Shown: positions 45,232-53,971 of the stretch, piece by piece | Layout of the letters: each line of letters begins with the position of its first letter | Position numbering within the stretch: the stretch's first letter is position 1 | Origin: Streptosporangium violaceochromogenes | GTDB lineage: Bacteria > Actinomycetota > Actinomycetes > Streptosporangiales > Streptosporangiaceae | NCBI RefSeq assembly: GCF_014654615.1 | Contig: NZ_BNBB01000004.1 | Location: 1-64,000, forward strand | DNA: 64,000 bases | Direction of reading: 5' to 3' | Notes under the pieces: model-generated | What the model was told of the DNA's origin: nothing | The model's input: only the letters and a program-made list of their open reading frames with translations | The model's database searches: none | Made by a program: the position numbers and the translations under genes

Positions 45232-46137
45232 TCAGCGCGGGAAGACGACGGTCTTGTGGCCGTCGAGCAGGACGCGCTGCTCGGTGTGCCACCGTACGGC
45301 CCGTGCCAGGGCCTGGCACTCCACGTCACGTCCGATGGCGGCCAGGTCCTCGGGCGAGTGGGTGTGGTCGACCCGGGCGACCTCCTGCTCGATGATCGGC
45401 CCCTCGTCGAGGTCGGCGGTCACGTAGTGGGCGGTCGCGCCGATCAGCTTCACGCCGCGAGAGTGGGCCTGGTGGTAGGGCTTGGCCCCCTTGAACGACG
45501 GCAGGAAGGAGTGGTGGATGTTGATCACGTTTCCGGCCAGCTTGACGCACAGGTCCTCCGACAGCACCTGCATGTAGCGGGCGAGCACCACCAGATCGGC
45601 CCGGTAGTGGTCGACCAGGGCCAGGACCTCCGCCTCCTGGCGGGGCTTGGTCTCGGCGGTGACCGGCAGGTGGTGGTAGTCGACGCCGTAGGACTGGGTC
45701 AGCGGGCGCAGGTCGGGGTGGTTGGAGACCACCGCGACGATCTCGATGTCGAGCAGCCCCGAGCGCGTCCGGTAGAGCAGGTCGTTGAGGCAGTGCCCGA
45801 ACCTGCTGACCATCACCAGCACGCGCGGCCTGACGGCCGTGTCCCTCAGCCTGAAGTCCATGCCGAGGTCGGGGGCGAGCGCGGCGAACGCCTCGCGCAG
45901 CACGCCGTCGGGAAGCGGGGAGGAGAACTCCACCCGCATGAAGAACCGCCCGGCGGCGGGGTCGCCGAACTGCTGGCTTTCGACGATGTTGCATCCCCTG
46001 TGGGCCAGCAGGCCGGAGACCGCGGCCACCACGCCGGGGCGGTCCGGGCATGACAGCGTCAGCACGAACCGGGCGCCGTCGCCCACGGCGTCTCCTCTCG
46101 TGGCCGTACGGAGCCCGGACGGGGTCTTCTGACTCAC
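45232..46137 (-). CDS. purU: formyltetrahydrofolate deformylase
   Basis: 301 residues. Hydrolyses 10-formyl-THF to THF and formate, balancing one-carbon pools. N-terminal ACT domain (FVLTLSCPDRPGVVAAVSGL, residues 20-95). The catalytic formyltransferase domain has VSRFGHCLNDLLYR, then NIHHSFLPSFKGAKPYHQA (Asn-His) and HYVTADLDEGPIIEQE (catalytic Asp). GTG 46137 is preceded by AAAGGAAGG with 9-nt spacing; the upstream frame lacks support. Confidence 0.95.
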   Translation of the reverse strand: MSQKTPSGLRTATRGDAVGDGARFVLTLSCPDRPGVVAAVSGLLAHRGCNIVESQQFGDPAAGRFFMRVEFSSPLPDGVLREAFAALAPDLGMDFRLRDTAVRPRVLVMVSRFGHCLNDLLYRTRSGLLDIEIVAVVSNHPDLRPLTQSYGVDYHHLPVTAETKPRQEAEVLALVDHYRADLVVLARYMQVLSEDLCVKLAGNVINIHHSFLPSFKGAKPYHQAHSRGVKLIGATAHYVTADLDEGPIIEQEVARVDHTHSPEDLAAIGRDVECQALARAVRWHTEQRVLLDGHKTVVFPR

Positions 46138-46489
46138 CTGGTCATGCCTTCCTTTCGGAGCGGTCGGATTCCTAGGTGCCTTCATGCCGATTTGTGCAGG
46201 GTACAGCCATGTGGCCATCCGTAACCCACGCCTCACCGTGCGCGCTCCGAACAACCGGGGGCAAACGTCCAACCATCGCGGCGTCCTCCCGGGCGGCGCC
46301 ACCCACCGACCAGCGCAATGGGGGCCCGGCGGCCACCGCCCATCCGATCTATATGGAGACATTTCCGTATCGATAGATTTCGGTCGCTATCCGATAAGCC
46401 TGGTGAGAGGCTCGGCGGCCATCCGCCCGCTCTCCGGACGATTGGAACGGTCTTGCTATTTGCCATTTATTCGACTGGGATATGGGAGA
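46138..46489. promoter_or_regulatory. divergent promoter region purU/PiT
   Basis: 352 bp. No separate gene is seen, although the PiT frame is open across most of it. The half near the transporter is AT-richer, with ATTTCCGTATCGATAGATTT at 46359-46378, including the palindrome TATCGATA. I see no clear PHO box, though one might be expected before a phosphate transporter. Confidence 0.4.
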
Positions 46490-47428
46490 GTGAGCCTAAT
46501 CGTCCTAACATCTCTCGCCGCGTTGTTCTCGATCATCACCGGGATTAACGACGGCGGCGCGTTGCTGGCGACCGGTCTGAAGCTCCCAAGTGTACGGCCG
46601 ATGCTGGGCCTGGCCGTCCTGATGACCGCGGTCGCACTGGTGCCTCTGGTAACCCACCGAGTCGCCTCCACCTTCACCACACGGCTGACAAGCACCGGCG
46701 ATTCCGGTGGGCAGACCGTCACGGCCGTCGCCGTGATCTGCGCCCTCGCCGTTGTCACGTTCCTGAGCAGCCGGGGACGGCCCACCAGCCTGACCCTCGC
46801 CATCGTCGGCGCCCTCACCGGCGCCAGCCTGGGGTGGGGACTGCCGGTCTCGGTCAGCTCTGTGGTGTTCGTGCTCGCGGTCGCCATGGCGGCGCCCTTC
46901 GTGGGCGGGCTACTGGCGGTCGCGATACGGAAGATGCTCACGAGAGTGGCGCACGGCCACACGCTACGGCAATGGCACCGCGGTGGGTTCGCCTTGCAAT
47001 GCCTGGCCTACGCGGCGAACGACGGCCAGAAGATGCTGGCCATCTTCATGCTCGCCCTCGATTTCGAGGGCGCGCCCCTGTCCATCTGCCTGATCGTGAC
47101 GGCGCTGTTCGGCGTGGGCGCCCTGTACGGCCTGCCACGTGCCGGCCGTACGCTCAGCCGGGAGATCATGGCCTCCCGGCCGCTGCACGGCGTCACCGCC
47201 GAACTCGCCAGCGGCACCGCCGTGATCGGCTGTGCCGCGATCGGCGCCCCGGTGAGCATGACCCAGACGATCGCCGGCGCCCTCATCGGGGCCGGGGTCG
47301 CCGAGAGCACGGGCCGGGTACGGTGGCACACCGCCACCAAGATCGTTCTGGCGTGGACACTTACGCTGCCGGTGAGCGGGCTGCTCGCCGCGGCAACGAC
47401 ACTGATCATCCGAGGAGTAACCGCGTGA
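46490..47428 (+). CDS. PiT-family inorganic phosphate transporter
   Basis: 312 residues with about nine hydrophobic segments. The PiT family's duplicated signature is present: first GINDGGALLATGLKLP near residue 19, second AYAANDGQKMLAIFML near 178 (consensus GANDxxxG/K). Moves phosphate, usually as a metal-phosphate complex, across the membrane. Shorter than the commonest PiT proteins but normal for the actinobacterial small type. GTG 46490 is chosen because the protein starts there at the first helix; the frame is open upstream. Overlaps the DUF47 gene by 4 bp. Confidence 0.9.
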   Translation: MSLIVLTSLAALFSIITGINDGGALLATGLKLPSVRPMLGLAVLMTAVALVPLVTHRVASTFTTRLTSTGDSGGQTVTAVAVICALAVVTFLSSRGRPTSLTLAIVGALTGASLGWGLPVSVSSVVFVLAVAMAAPFVGGLLAVAIRKMLTRVAHGHTLRQWHRGGFALQCLAYAANDGQKMLAIFMLALDFEGAPLSICLIVTALFGVGALYGLPRAGRTLSREIMASRPLHGVTAELASGTAVIGCAAIGAPVSMTQTIAGALIGAGVAESTGRVRWHTATKIVLAWTLTLPVSGLLAAATTLIIRGVTA

Positions 47429-48057
47429 AACGACTGCAGCGAGTGCGTGACTTAATAACCGGGCGCATGGACGGTGCGCTCACCGAGGCGCTGCTCGGGC
47501 AGCTGGAAGCAACGAAGGAAGGAGCCTGGCTGGCCATCGCCATGATCGGTGGAGACACCGACCGCACCGACGCCCACGCCCGGATGCGAGCCATCGAGCA
47601 CCGCGGCGACACCGAGCGGGCCCGCCTGATCGAGGAGCTGTCGGGCTCCCTGGTGACGCCCGTCGACCGGGAGGACCTGTTCCGGCTGTCCCGCTCGATC
47701 GACGACGTCCTGGACTCCCTGCGCGACTTCGTCCGGGAGTCACACCTGTACCGTGTCGCCGACCAGCGGCGTTTCGCCCCCATGCTGGACCAGACGATCG
47801 TGGGCATCCAGGCCCTGGAGAGCGCGGTCCGCGACCTGGTCTCCGGTCCCTCCGCGGTCACCCGGGACGCACTGGAGGCCAAGAAGGCCGGCGGAACGCT
47901 CCGGCGTATGTACCAGTACGAGATCGCCCGCATCTTCTCCAGCGAGATCAACGCCGAGACGCTGAAGAAGCGCGAGCTGGTCCGCCGCCTGGAGATCGTC
48001 GGCATAGCCATCGGCGAGGCCGCCGACGCGATCGCCGACGGCGCGATGAAGCGCTGA
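47425..48057 (+). CDS. DUF47 (PhoU-like) Pit accessory protein
   Basis: 210 residues, all-helical PhoU-like bundle. Contains RMRAIEHRGDTERARLIEEL and TPVDREDLFRLSRSIDDVLD, the metal-binding E-x-x-x-D pattern of the DUF47/PhoU family, and FSSEINAETLKKRELVRRLE. GTG 47425 overlaps the PiT stop (GTGA) and has GAGGAG upstream, so the two are translated together. DUF47 proteins are the standard partner of Pit transporters and probably gate or regulate uptake. Confidence 0.93.
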   Translation: MKRLQRVRDLITGRMDGALTEALLGQLEATKEGAWLAIAMIGGDTDRTDAHARMRAIEHRGDTERARLIEELSGSLVTPVDREDLFRLSRSIDDVLDSLRDFVRESHLYRVADQRRFAPMLDQTIVGIQALESAVRDLVSGPSAVTRDALEAKKAGGTLRRMYQYEIARIFSSEINAETLKKRELVRRLEIVGIAIGEAADAIADGAMKR

Positions 48058-48149
48058 TCCCAGGCTCCGCACAACCCGCCGTCCCCGCCCCTCAGACGGC
48101 CACGGACGGGCGTGCCGGACGGCGGGCAGGGAAGTAGCATGCCGGGTCT

Positions 48150-48620
48150 GTGAGCGACTTTCAGGCGGTCGACAGGCCCGCGGCAAGGGTGGTCTGTATA
48201 GATGGCGAGGGCCGGGTGCTGTTGATGCACTGGCGTGACACGGTCGGCGGCAGGACTCTGTGGGAACCACCGGGTGGGGGGATCGACCCGGGTGAGACAC
48301 CCCTTGAGGCCGCGCGGCGCGAGCTGACCGAGGAGACCGGCCTGCCCGGCGAGGCGGTGCTGGACCACTGGGTCGCGGTGCACCGGGAGTTCGACTGGCG
48401 AGGCGTCCACTACGTCACGACCGAGCGCTTCTACCTGGCCCGCTTCGAGCGCAGACCCGAGGTGGCCCCCGGTGGGTTCACCCCCGAGGAGAACGACACC
48501 TACCTGGGCCACGGGTGGTTCTCCCCCGGGGAGATGGGCGGGCTTCCCGACGCCGTGGAGCCGCCCGGCCTGCCGGAGGTCGTCGCCCGGATCGCCCGCC
48601 CCGGGCGGCCGGTCTCCTGA
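48150..48620 (+). CDS. Nudix hydrolase
   Basis: 156 residues. Nudix box GGGIDPGETPLEAARRELTE plus ETGL (residues about 47-70) is complete, with the REL-x-EE-x-G core. Preceded by VVCIDGEGRVLLMHWRD. Hydrolyses a nucleoside diphosphate derivative; substrate not predictable. GTG 48150 lies 9 nt after a TAGCAT box, suggesting a leaderless or very short leader. Confidence 0.92.
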   Translation: MSDFQAVDRPAARVVCIDGEGRVLLMHWRDTVGGRTLWEPPGGGIDPGETPLEAARRELTEETGLPGEAVLDHWVAVHREFDWRGVHYVTTERFYLARFERRPEVAPGGFTPEENDTYLGHGWFSPGEMGGLPDAVEPPGLPEVVARIARPGRPVS

Positions 48621-48638
48621 CCGCCCGCCCGCCGGGCC

Positions 48639-48677
48639 CCGCCGTCCCGGACCCGCGAGGGGTTGCCGGGACGGCGG
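48639..48677. terminator. terminator 1 after Nudix gene
   Basis: CCGCCGTCCCGG (48639-48650) pairs perfectly with 48666-48677. Confidence 0.75.
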
Positions 48678-48695
48678 GAGCCGAGGCGAGCGGGG

Positions 48696-48735
48696 CCGCC
48701 GCCCGCCGGGACGCGAGGGACCCGGCGGGCGGCGG
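48696..48735. terminator. terminator 2, between convergent Nudix and GNAT genes
   Basis: Perfect 15-bp stem CCGCCGCCCGCCGGG (48696-48710) with 48721-48735, 10-nt loop. The remaining 190 bp to the GNAT stop (48736-48927) hold no gene. Confidence 0.8.
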
Positions 48736-48927
48736 GGAACGGTCCATTCGCCGAGGCGTTCTCACCCTTTACGGATGACGCGCGCGGTTCTCCTGAGTCC
48801 GGTGGCACCGGGTCTGCGGAAAACGATCTTCCTCATCGCGCCCTCGCACGGAAAAGCCTCCCGCGCGAGGAATGACCGGCACCCCTCCGGATGGCAACGA
48901 CTCATTGCAAAACCGGCTAAATTCCAC

Positions 48928-49416
48928 CTATTTCGCCATAGTGGGCGTGTCCGAAAATAGGTTTTTTTCACCGTAAATAACGACGCACCCCCCTCGCTGC
49001 TCCCTGCGAACCTCATGCCAGCCGTATTTCCGGTAAAGCTCAAGCGCGGCCGGTTGGTTCAGCGTGGTGTCACCACAGAGCCGGGCATACCCCAGCTCGA
49101 CCGCCCGCCGTTCCAACTCGGCGACCATACGGTCGCCGAACCCACGCCGCTGGAACTCCGGGTGGACCCGCATGCGGCACATCTCGGCGATCTCGGGGCC
49201 GGCACGACGGATCCCGCCCATCGCGACGATCCGTCCCCCGGCCACCTCCCCCACCAGAAAGTCCCCCCGGTCGGCGAAGTAGATCTCCTCGATCCTCGGG
49301 AAGTCGTCCTCGTAGTAGACGCCGTCCCCCGGCGCGAGGCCGACCTGGGTGAGGCAGACGTGGTGCAGCTCCCGGACGGATTCGAGGTCGGACCGGCGGT
49401 AACGCCGGACTTTCAC
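48928..49416 (-). CDS. GNAT-family N-acetyltransferase
   Basis: 162 residues. VKVRRYRRSDLESVRELHHV start, central AMGGIRRAGPEIAEMCRMRV, acetyl-CoA loop HPEFQRRGFGDRMVAELERR near 95-114 and ALELYRKYGWHEV near the end, a full GNAT fold. GTG 49416 overlaps the stop of the upstream XRE-TPR gene (GTGA) and follows GGGGGGAGGC, so it is coupled to the regulator. The acceptor substrate is unknown. Confidence 0.9.
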   Translation of the reverse strand: MKVRRYRRSDLESVRELHHVCLTQVGLAPGDGVYYEDDFPRIEEIYFADRGDFLVGEVAGGRIVAMGGIRRAGPEIAEMCRMRVHPEFQRRGFGDRMVAELERRAVELGYARLCGDTTLNQPAALELYRKYGWHEVRREQRGGCVVIYGEKNLFSDTPTMAK

Positions 49417-50972
49417 GCCTCCCCCCGCCCCGGGTTCTCCGCCGGCCCGCCGCGCAGCGCCTCCAGGAAGGCGGGCAGATCCGGGTGATCGGGGGCCTTC
49501 GCCGCGACGGCCTTGGCGACCTCGTAGGCCCGCTGTATGAGGATGTCGGGCCTGCACCCCTCCCCCAGGCCGGTGATCGTGGCCGTGGCGATGGCCAGGG
49601 CCTCGTCGACGTCCCCCTCCAGGAGCCTGCACTTGGCACGGTCGAATCTGATGAACGTCGGATCCAGCCAGTCGGACGGGCCGTACTTGGTGAGCGCCTG
49701 CTCCAGGATGACGTCGGCCTCCATGGTCTGGCCCAGCCTCACCAGCGCGTCACCCTGGTGGAAGTACAGCTGACGCTCGGTGTAGCCGAAGGTCGAGTCG
49801 TCCTGATCGGCCGCGGTCATCTGGGAGAAGGCCGCCCTGGCACGTGACAGCGCCCTCTTGGCCTGGTCGACCACGTCCTTCCTGCCCGCGCCCGACATCA
49901 TCGCGAGCGCACGCGCCTCGACGACGGGAGCCATGGCCTGGGCGGCGCACGGAGTCTGGCCGGCCAGGTCACGACTCTTCCTCGCGAGATTGAGGGCCTC
50001 GCGCGGATCACCGTAGTAGAGCGGGACCAGGGCCTCCCTGGCGATGACCCAGGCCCTCAGCGCGCGGTCCCCGGTGTCGTCGGCGGCAATCCGGCCGGTC
50101 CTGAAAAAGGACCTGGCCATCCGCTGGTCACCGAGATTGATCATGATCATTCCACTGAGGCCGGCAAGCTGCGCGGCCATACGGCACAGCCGTTCCTGCA
50201 GGTCAACCGGCTGGCGCCGCTCCATGGCCTTGCGCACGGCGCTGAACTCCAGCAGCACGTCGCACAGCAGCCGGAGCGGGGGGGTGCTCATGTACTGACG
50301 GCCGAAGCCGACGGTGGCCTCCTCCCACTGGTCGAGCATCGCAGGCGAGACGGTGGCCGAGACCAGGGTCTCGTCCATCTTCCTGCGGATGTTCTCCACC
50401 GAGCCGAGCAACGGCCCGTCCGGGGTGAGGGCGGTACCGCCCAGAAGCTGTAACAGCGTCCTCCGCAACACGTTCTCGTCCTCCTCGTTCCCGTCCGCGG
50501 AAGGGTCGACGCCGGTCAGCGGGACCGGCGACTCGCGCGGGCCGGGAAAAGTGTCGGGTCTTCCATTCTGGAGATCGCCCCGGACGGGACCGGGCACCCT
50601 GTGGCCGTGGCCGCAGATGCACGGACCGTCGTATCCGAGGGAGACCGGCTCGACCCGGTAGGCGGAGCACAGGTAGTGGAGGTATTCGGGGCCCGGCCGC
50701 TTCAGTCCGCTTTCGTAGGCGGACAGGAGGGTCTCCCCGATACCCGGCACCGGCTTGCCGTCGCGCTCGAACAACGCGCGTATCTGCTCGATCACGTCGG
50801 CGAGGGCGACGCCGTGCGCGAGACGGTGACCCTTGATACGGGTGGTTCCGAACCGCGGACCACACGTCTCGTAGATCTCCTCGGCGATCTGCGCCGAGCC
50901 ACGGCCCGCGGCGAGCCCTCTGGCGCGGATCCTCCGAGCGAACTCCGTCTCTCTGTGCTGCCTGCCGGACAT
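49413..50972 (-). CDS. HTH-TPR transcriptional regulator
   Basis: 519 residues. N-terminal XRE-like helix-turn-helix (ARGLAAGRGSAQIAEEIYET to ETLLSAYESGLKRPGPEYLH, residues about 15-105). A short Cys/His patch (YDGPCICGHGHRVPG) at about 113-127 could bind metal. A low-complexity linker and a helical TPR-like array follow (about 190-500: DQWEEATVGFGRQY, ARSFFRTGRIAADD, LVRLGQTMEADVILEQALTK and others). Layout resembles NsdA-type and other XRE-TPR regulators of Streptomyces that influence secondary metabolism, but specific homology is not proven. ATG 50972 follows GAGAGGGG. Confidence 0.85.
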   Translation of the reverse strand: MSGRQHRETEFARRIRARGLAAGRGSAQIAEEIYETCGPRFGTTRIKGHRLAHGVALADVIEQIRALFERDGKPVPGIGETLLSAYESGLKRPGPEYLHYLCSAYRVEPVSLGYDGPCICGHGHRVPGPVRGDLQNGRPDTFPGPRESPVPLTGVDPSADGNEEDENVLRRTLLQLLGGTALTPDGPLLGSVENIRRKMDETLVSATVSPAMLDQWEEATVGFGRQYMSTPPLRLLCDVLLEFSAVRKAMERRQPVDLQERLCRMAAQLAGLSGMIMINLGDQRMARSFFRTGRIAADDTGDRALRAWVIAREALVPLYYGDPREALNLARKSRDLAGQTPCAAQAMAPVVEARALAMMSGAGRKDVVDQAKRALSRARAAFSQMTAADQDDSTFGYTERQLYFHQGDALVRLGQTMEADVILEQALTKYGPSDWLDPTFIRFDRAKCRLLEGDVDEALAIATATITGLGEGCRPDILIQRAYEVAKAVAAKAPDHPDLPAFLEALRGGPAENPGRGEA

Positions 50973-51043
50973 ACCGGCCCCTCTCTCGTGGCCAGCTAGG
51001 CTGGTTGGCGCACCTGTCCCGACCGGTCCTCTCCCTTTTCACT

Positions 51044-51067
51044 CAGTGTGACGCGAGCGTCGCACTG
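51044..51067. promoter_or_regulatory. 11-bp inverted repeat in the XRE-TPR promoter region
   Basis: CAGTGTGACGC (51044-51054) and GCGTCGCACTG (51057-51067) match as an inverted repeat with one mismatch and a 2-bp centre. It lies 72 bp upstream of the regulator start, between divergent genes: a candidate operator. The rest of 50973-51222 holds no gene. Confidence 0.4.
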
Positions 51068-51222
51068 GGCCTACGGAGAATGATGGACCACATTTGGCTC
51101 ACCCGGAACGCTCGAATGAAGCCATCGGCTAAGGATCGTCCCCCAATGGACTGCTTCTTTCAACCCACTTGGGACAAGGCATACCCTGATCTTGATGACC
51201 CTCCATTGACCCGTCCGGGCAC

Positions 51223-51600
51223 GTGAGTCATGTTTGGCCCACCGACATTGATCCGCGCGACCAGGCGAACACGGCTTGTCGCGCGATCGGCGAAGTCCGC
51301 GAGGAGGGACTCAAGGTGGGGGAAGACGACTTCGGGCACCTGGAACGGCTGGTGCCCGAGCTTGACGCTCGGGGGCTGCACGCGCGAGTGGTGCGGACGC
51401 CTTCGGGCCGCGCCTTCGTCCGCGTGATCAATCCGAACGCCACCAGCCTGGCGGAGAACGTCACCTGCCGGGCGCAGGCGACTCCCAGCCGCCACGACTG
51501 GTACTACTGGTGGTCCTGGGGGGAGCTGATGCACACGGTACAGGACCCCGCCGGCGCGGCGACCAAGGTCGCCCGGGTGCTCGCCGCGGTCGGAGAGTGA
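51223..51600 (+). CDS. hypothetical protein, divergent from XRE-TPR regulator
   Basis: 125 residues, soluble. WPTDIDPRDQANTACRAIGE near the start, a basic middle (ARGLHARVVRTPSGRAFVRV) and a Trp/Tyr-rich patch SRHDWYYWWSWGELM near 90 that resembles proteins encoded beside XRE regulators in actinomycetes. GTG 51223 has no clear ribosome binding site. No function can be assigned; the arrangement suggests control by or partnership with the divergent regulator. Confidence 0.7.
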   Translation: MSHVWPTDIDPRDQANTACRAIGEVREEGLKVGEDDFGHLERLVPELDARGLHARVVRTPSGRAFVRVINPNATSLAENVTCRAQATPSRHDWYYWWSWGELMHTVQDPAGAATKVARVLAAVGE

Positions 51601-51884
51601 GGTGAGCACCCCGCCGGCCGCGTCCGAAGACCGCCGCCCGGTTCACCCCGGACGGTGATCGGAGGGATCCCCCCGGACACCGGCACGGGGCGCGCTTCCG
51701 GGTGCGTGCTCCGTCCGTGCCCCCGTCACCGAGGTTTCCGGACTCGCCCTTACGCGGTCTTGAGTCCGGGCACCCTCGTCTTCCCCGGCGCGATGTGACG
51801 GTGGCCGGTTCGATCGGCAATATAGGGAGGTTGCATGGTTTACCCCCCTTCGCTGACCTAACCGATCCGGGAGGGATCCACTCC

Positions 51885-52991
51885 GTGTCCTTGTCCGTCC
51901 CCTCACCCACTCCGACCCCCTCCCCCTCACCGTCCCCCTCACTGTCCCCCCTGATCTCCCCCTCCGTCTCCACCTCTCCCTCGCCCTCTCCCACACCGTC
52001 CATCCTCACCGACTGGCTGGACCTCAGCGATATGAGCGCGGGTCTGACGAACGGGGCCTGCGGGCCCAACGGTGGAGTAATCTGCGAACTCATGCAGTCC
52101 GTTCTCCCCAGCGGCTGGGCCCCCGTCGTCGCCGGGCTGCTCGCCGGGCTGCTGGCCATCCTGCTGATCACGATCATCGCGCTGGTCCTTCGCAACATGG
52201 CCCACCGCCTGATCACCCGGGTCGTGCAGCGGGCCTCCTCGGGCCGCCCCTCCCTGGCCTGGCGGCTGCGCGGCAAGGACCTGCCGACCCCGGACGGCCT
52301 GGACGCCATCCTGGCCGAACGGCGCAGGCAGCGGGCCGAGACCATGGGCTCGGTGCTCAAGCACATCACCTCGGTCGTCGTCCTCGGCACCGCGGCCCTG
52401 ACCATCCTCGAACGGCTCTCGATCCCGATCGCCCCGCTGCTGACCAGCGTCGGCATCCTGGGGGTGGCGATCGGCTTCGGCGCCCAGGAACTCGTCAGGG
52501 ACTTCATCGCCGGCATGTTCATGCTCCTGGAGGACCAGTACGGCGTGGGCGACGTGATCGACGTCGGCGCCGCCACCGGCGTCGCCACGAGCGGCACCGT
52601 CGAGGCCGTCACCTTGCGCATCACCCGGCTGCGTGACGCCGACGGACGGGTCTGGTACGTCCGCAACGGAACGATCACCCGGGTCGGCAACGAGTCCCAG
52701 GGGTGGTCCCGCGCCACGGTCGACGTGCCCGTGGCCTACACCGCCGACATCCCCGTGGTCCGCGACCTGCTCAAGGGCGTGGTCGACGATCTGTGGAAGG
52801 ACGCGGCCTTCCGCGACTCCGTCATCGTCGAGGAGCCCCAGGTCTGGGGGATCGAGCAGATCTCCGGCACGGCCGTCATCTTCCGGGTGAGCGCCAAGAC
52901 GATCCCCTCCAAGCAGCACGAGGTGGCCAGGGAACTTCGCCTCCGCGTCAAGTCCGCCCTGGACCGGGCTTCCATCCCGATCGCCGACTGA
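51885..52991 (+). CDS. small-conductance mechanosensitive channel (MscS family)
   Basis: 368 residues. A low-complexity N-terminus made of Pro-Ser-Thr (SVPSPTPTPSPSPSPSLSP, residues 2-45; a pyrimidine-only DNA tract at 51890-52000) precedes the first membrane helix (VVAGLLAGLLAILLITIIAL). A second segment and the pore-lining helix follow (PLLTSVGILGVAIGFGAQEL, then VRDFIAGMFMLLEDQYGVGD), then the beta domain with GTVEAVTLRITRLRDADG and a C-terminal alpha/beta domain. Releases solutes on hypo-osmotic shock. GTG 51885 follows GGGAGGG. Confidence 0.92.
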   Translation: MSLSVPSPTPTPSPSPSPSLSPLISPSVSTSPSPSPTPSILTDWLDLSDMSAGLTNGACGPNGGVICELMQSVLPSGWAPVVAGLLAGLLAILLITIIALVLRNMAHRLITRVVQRASSGRPSLAWRLRGKDLPTPDGLDAILAERRRQRAETMGSVLKHITSVVVLGTAALTILERLSIPIAPLLTSVGILGVAIGFGAQELVRDFIAGMFMLLEDQYGVGDVIDVGAATGVATSGTVEAVTLRITRLRDADGRVWYVRNGTITRVGNESQGWSRATVDVPVAYTADIPVVRDLLKGVVDDLWKDAAFRDSVIVEEPQVWGIEQISGTAVIFRVSAKTIPSKQHEVARELRLRVKSALDRASIPIAD

Positions 52992-53010
52992 CGTCGCTTA
53001 GGCTTGGGGC

Positions 53011-53403
53011 GTGCCCGCTACTCCCGAGGAATCCCCGTCCTTCCACGACGCCGTCGGCGGCGAGGAGACGTTCCGGCGTCTCGTGCGCCGTTTCTACGAG
53101 GGCGTCGTGGAAGACCCGCTGCTGCGCCCGCTCTACCCCGACGACGACCTCGCCGGGGCCGAAGACCGGCTCTCCCTGTTCCTGATCCAGTACTGGGGTG
53201 GCCCCAACACCTACAGCCGGCAGCGCGGGCACCCCCGGCTGCGGATGCGCCACAACCCGTTCGTCATAGGCCCGGCCGAGCGCGACGCGTGGCTGCGGCA
53301 CATGCACGACGCGGTGGCCGAGCTCAAGCTGCCCGACGAGCTGGAGAAGCGCCTGTGGGACTATCTCGTCTACGCCGCGCACAGCATGGTCAACGCCCCC
53401 TGA
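53011..53403 (+). CDS. glbO: truncated haemoglobin, group II (trHbO)
   Basis: 130 residues, 2-on-2 globin. B10 Tyr29 (RRFYEGV), CD-region LYPDDDL, proximal His81 (LRMRHNPF) and G8 Trp94 (DAWLRHM), the Trp that marks group II. Binds O2 with high affinity and handles NO or reactive oxygen; in mycobacteria it associates with the membrane. A TAGGCT box ends 6 nt before GTG 53011: leaderless. Matches the position of glbO (Rv2470) after the HNH gene in M. tuberculosis, with 10 kb inserted. Confidence 0.95.
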   Translation: MPATPEESPSFHDAVGGEETFRRLVRRFYEGVVEDPLLRPLYPDDDLAGAEDRLSLFLIQYWGGPNTYSRQRGHPRLRMRHNPFVIGPAERDAWLRHMHDAVAELKLPDELEKRLWDYLVYAAHSMVNAP

Positions 53404-53439
53404 CGCCCCCGCCGGAAAAAAGGGGTGTTCCGCACGAGG

Positions 53440-53904
53440 TCAGGCCTTCCGGCCCCGCTCCCCGGAGGCGAGAAAGCGGTGGAGATAGCCGATCTCGTGG
53501 GGGTCCAGCCTGCGCGGGGCGCTCTTCGCCACATCGTAGGCGACAAGCACCGAACGGGCCTGAACGAAGATCTCCTCACCGTCACGGATCTCGTGGTTGA
53601 GGGTGAAGCGTACCGGCCGGACCTCCGTCACCCACGACTCCACCCGGACCGGGTGGAGCCGGAAGGTGAGGGGACGCCGGTAGTCGATCTCGTGCCGGGC
53701 CACCACGAGCCCGCGGAACGGCGCCGTCCCCTCCCGGCGGGGGTCGAGATGGAACATCTCCAGGCGCGCGTCTTCGAGATAGTCGAAGAACCTGACGTTG
53801 TTGACGTGGCCCAGCGAGTCGACGTCGGCGAATCTGACGGCTCGGGGGAACACGTGCCGGTGGGTGGTGCTGCTCACGGCCTCGGCCACGCTCTGTCCAA
53901 ACAC
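53440..53904 (-). CDS. 4HBT-type acyl-CoA thioesterase
   Basis: 154 residues, hot-dog fold. VRFADVDSLGHVNNVRFFDY gives the catalytic D-x-x-GHVNN motif near residue 28. IDYRRPLTFRLHPVRVESWV and the C-terminal strand complete the fold. Hydrolyses acyl-CoA or acyl-carrier thioesters; substrate unknown. It lies 67 bp downstream of ettA on the same strand, as in mycobacteria (Rv2475c/Rv2477c, recalled). Confidence 0.9.
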   Translation of the reverse strand: MFGQSVAEAVSSTTHRHVFPRAVRFADVDSLGHVNNVRFFDYLEDARLEMFHLDPRREGTAPFRGLVVARHEIDYRRPLTFRLHPVRVESWVTEVRPVRFTLNHEIRDGEEIFVQARSVLVAYDVAKSAPRRLDPHEIGYLHRFLASGERGRKA

Positions 53905-53971
53905 ACCAAGACGTTAGCGAGCCCCCGGCCCCCGTTCGTACGGCGGGGCGCCGGAGGCCGGCCGGCCCGCG

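Noticed and set aside
46138..46489. PHO box before the PiT transporter
   Set aside because: No pair of GTTCACC-like direct repeats could be found by eye.
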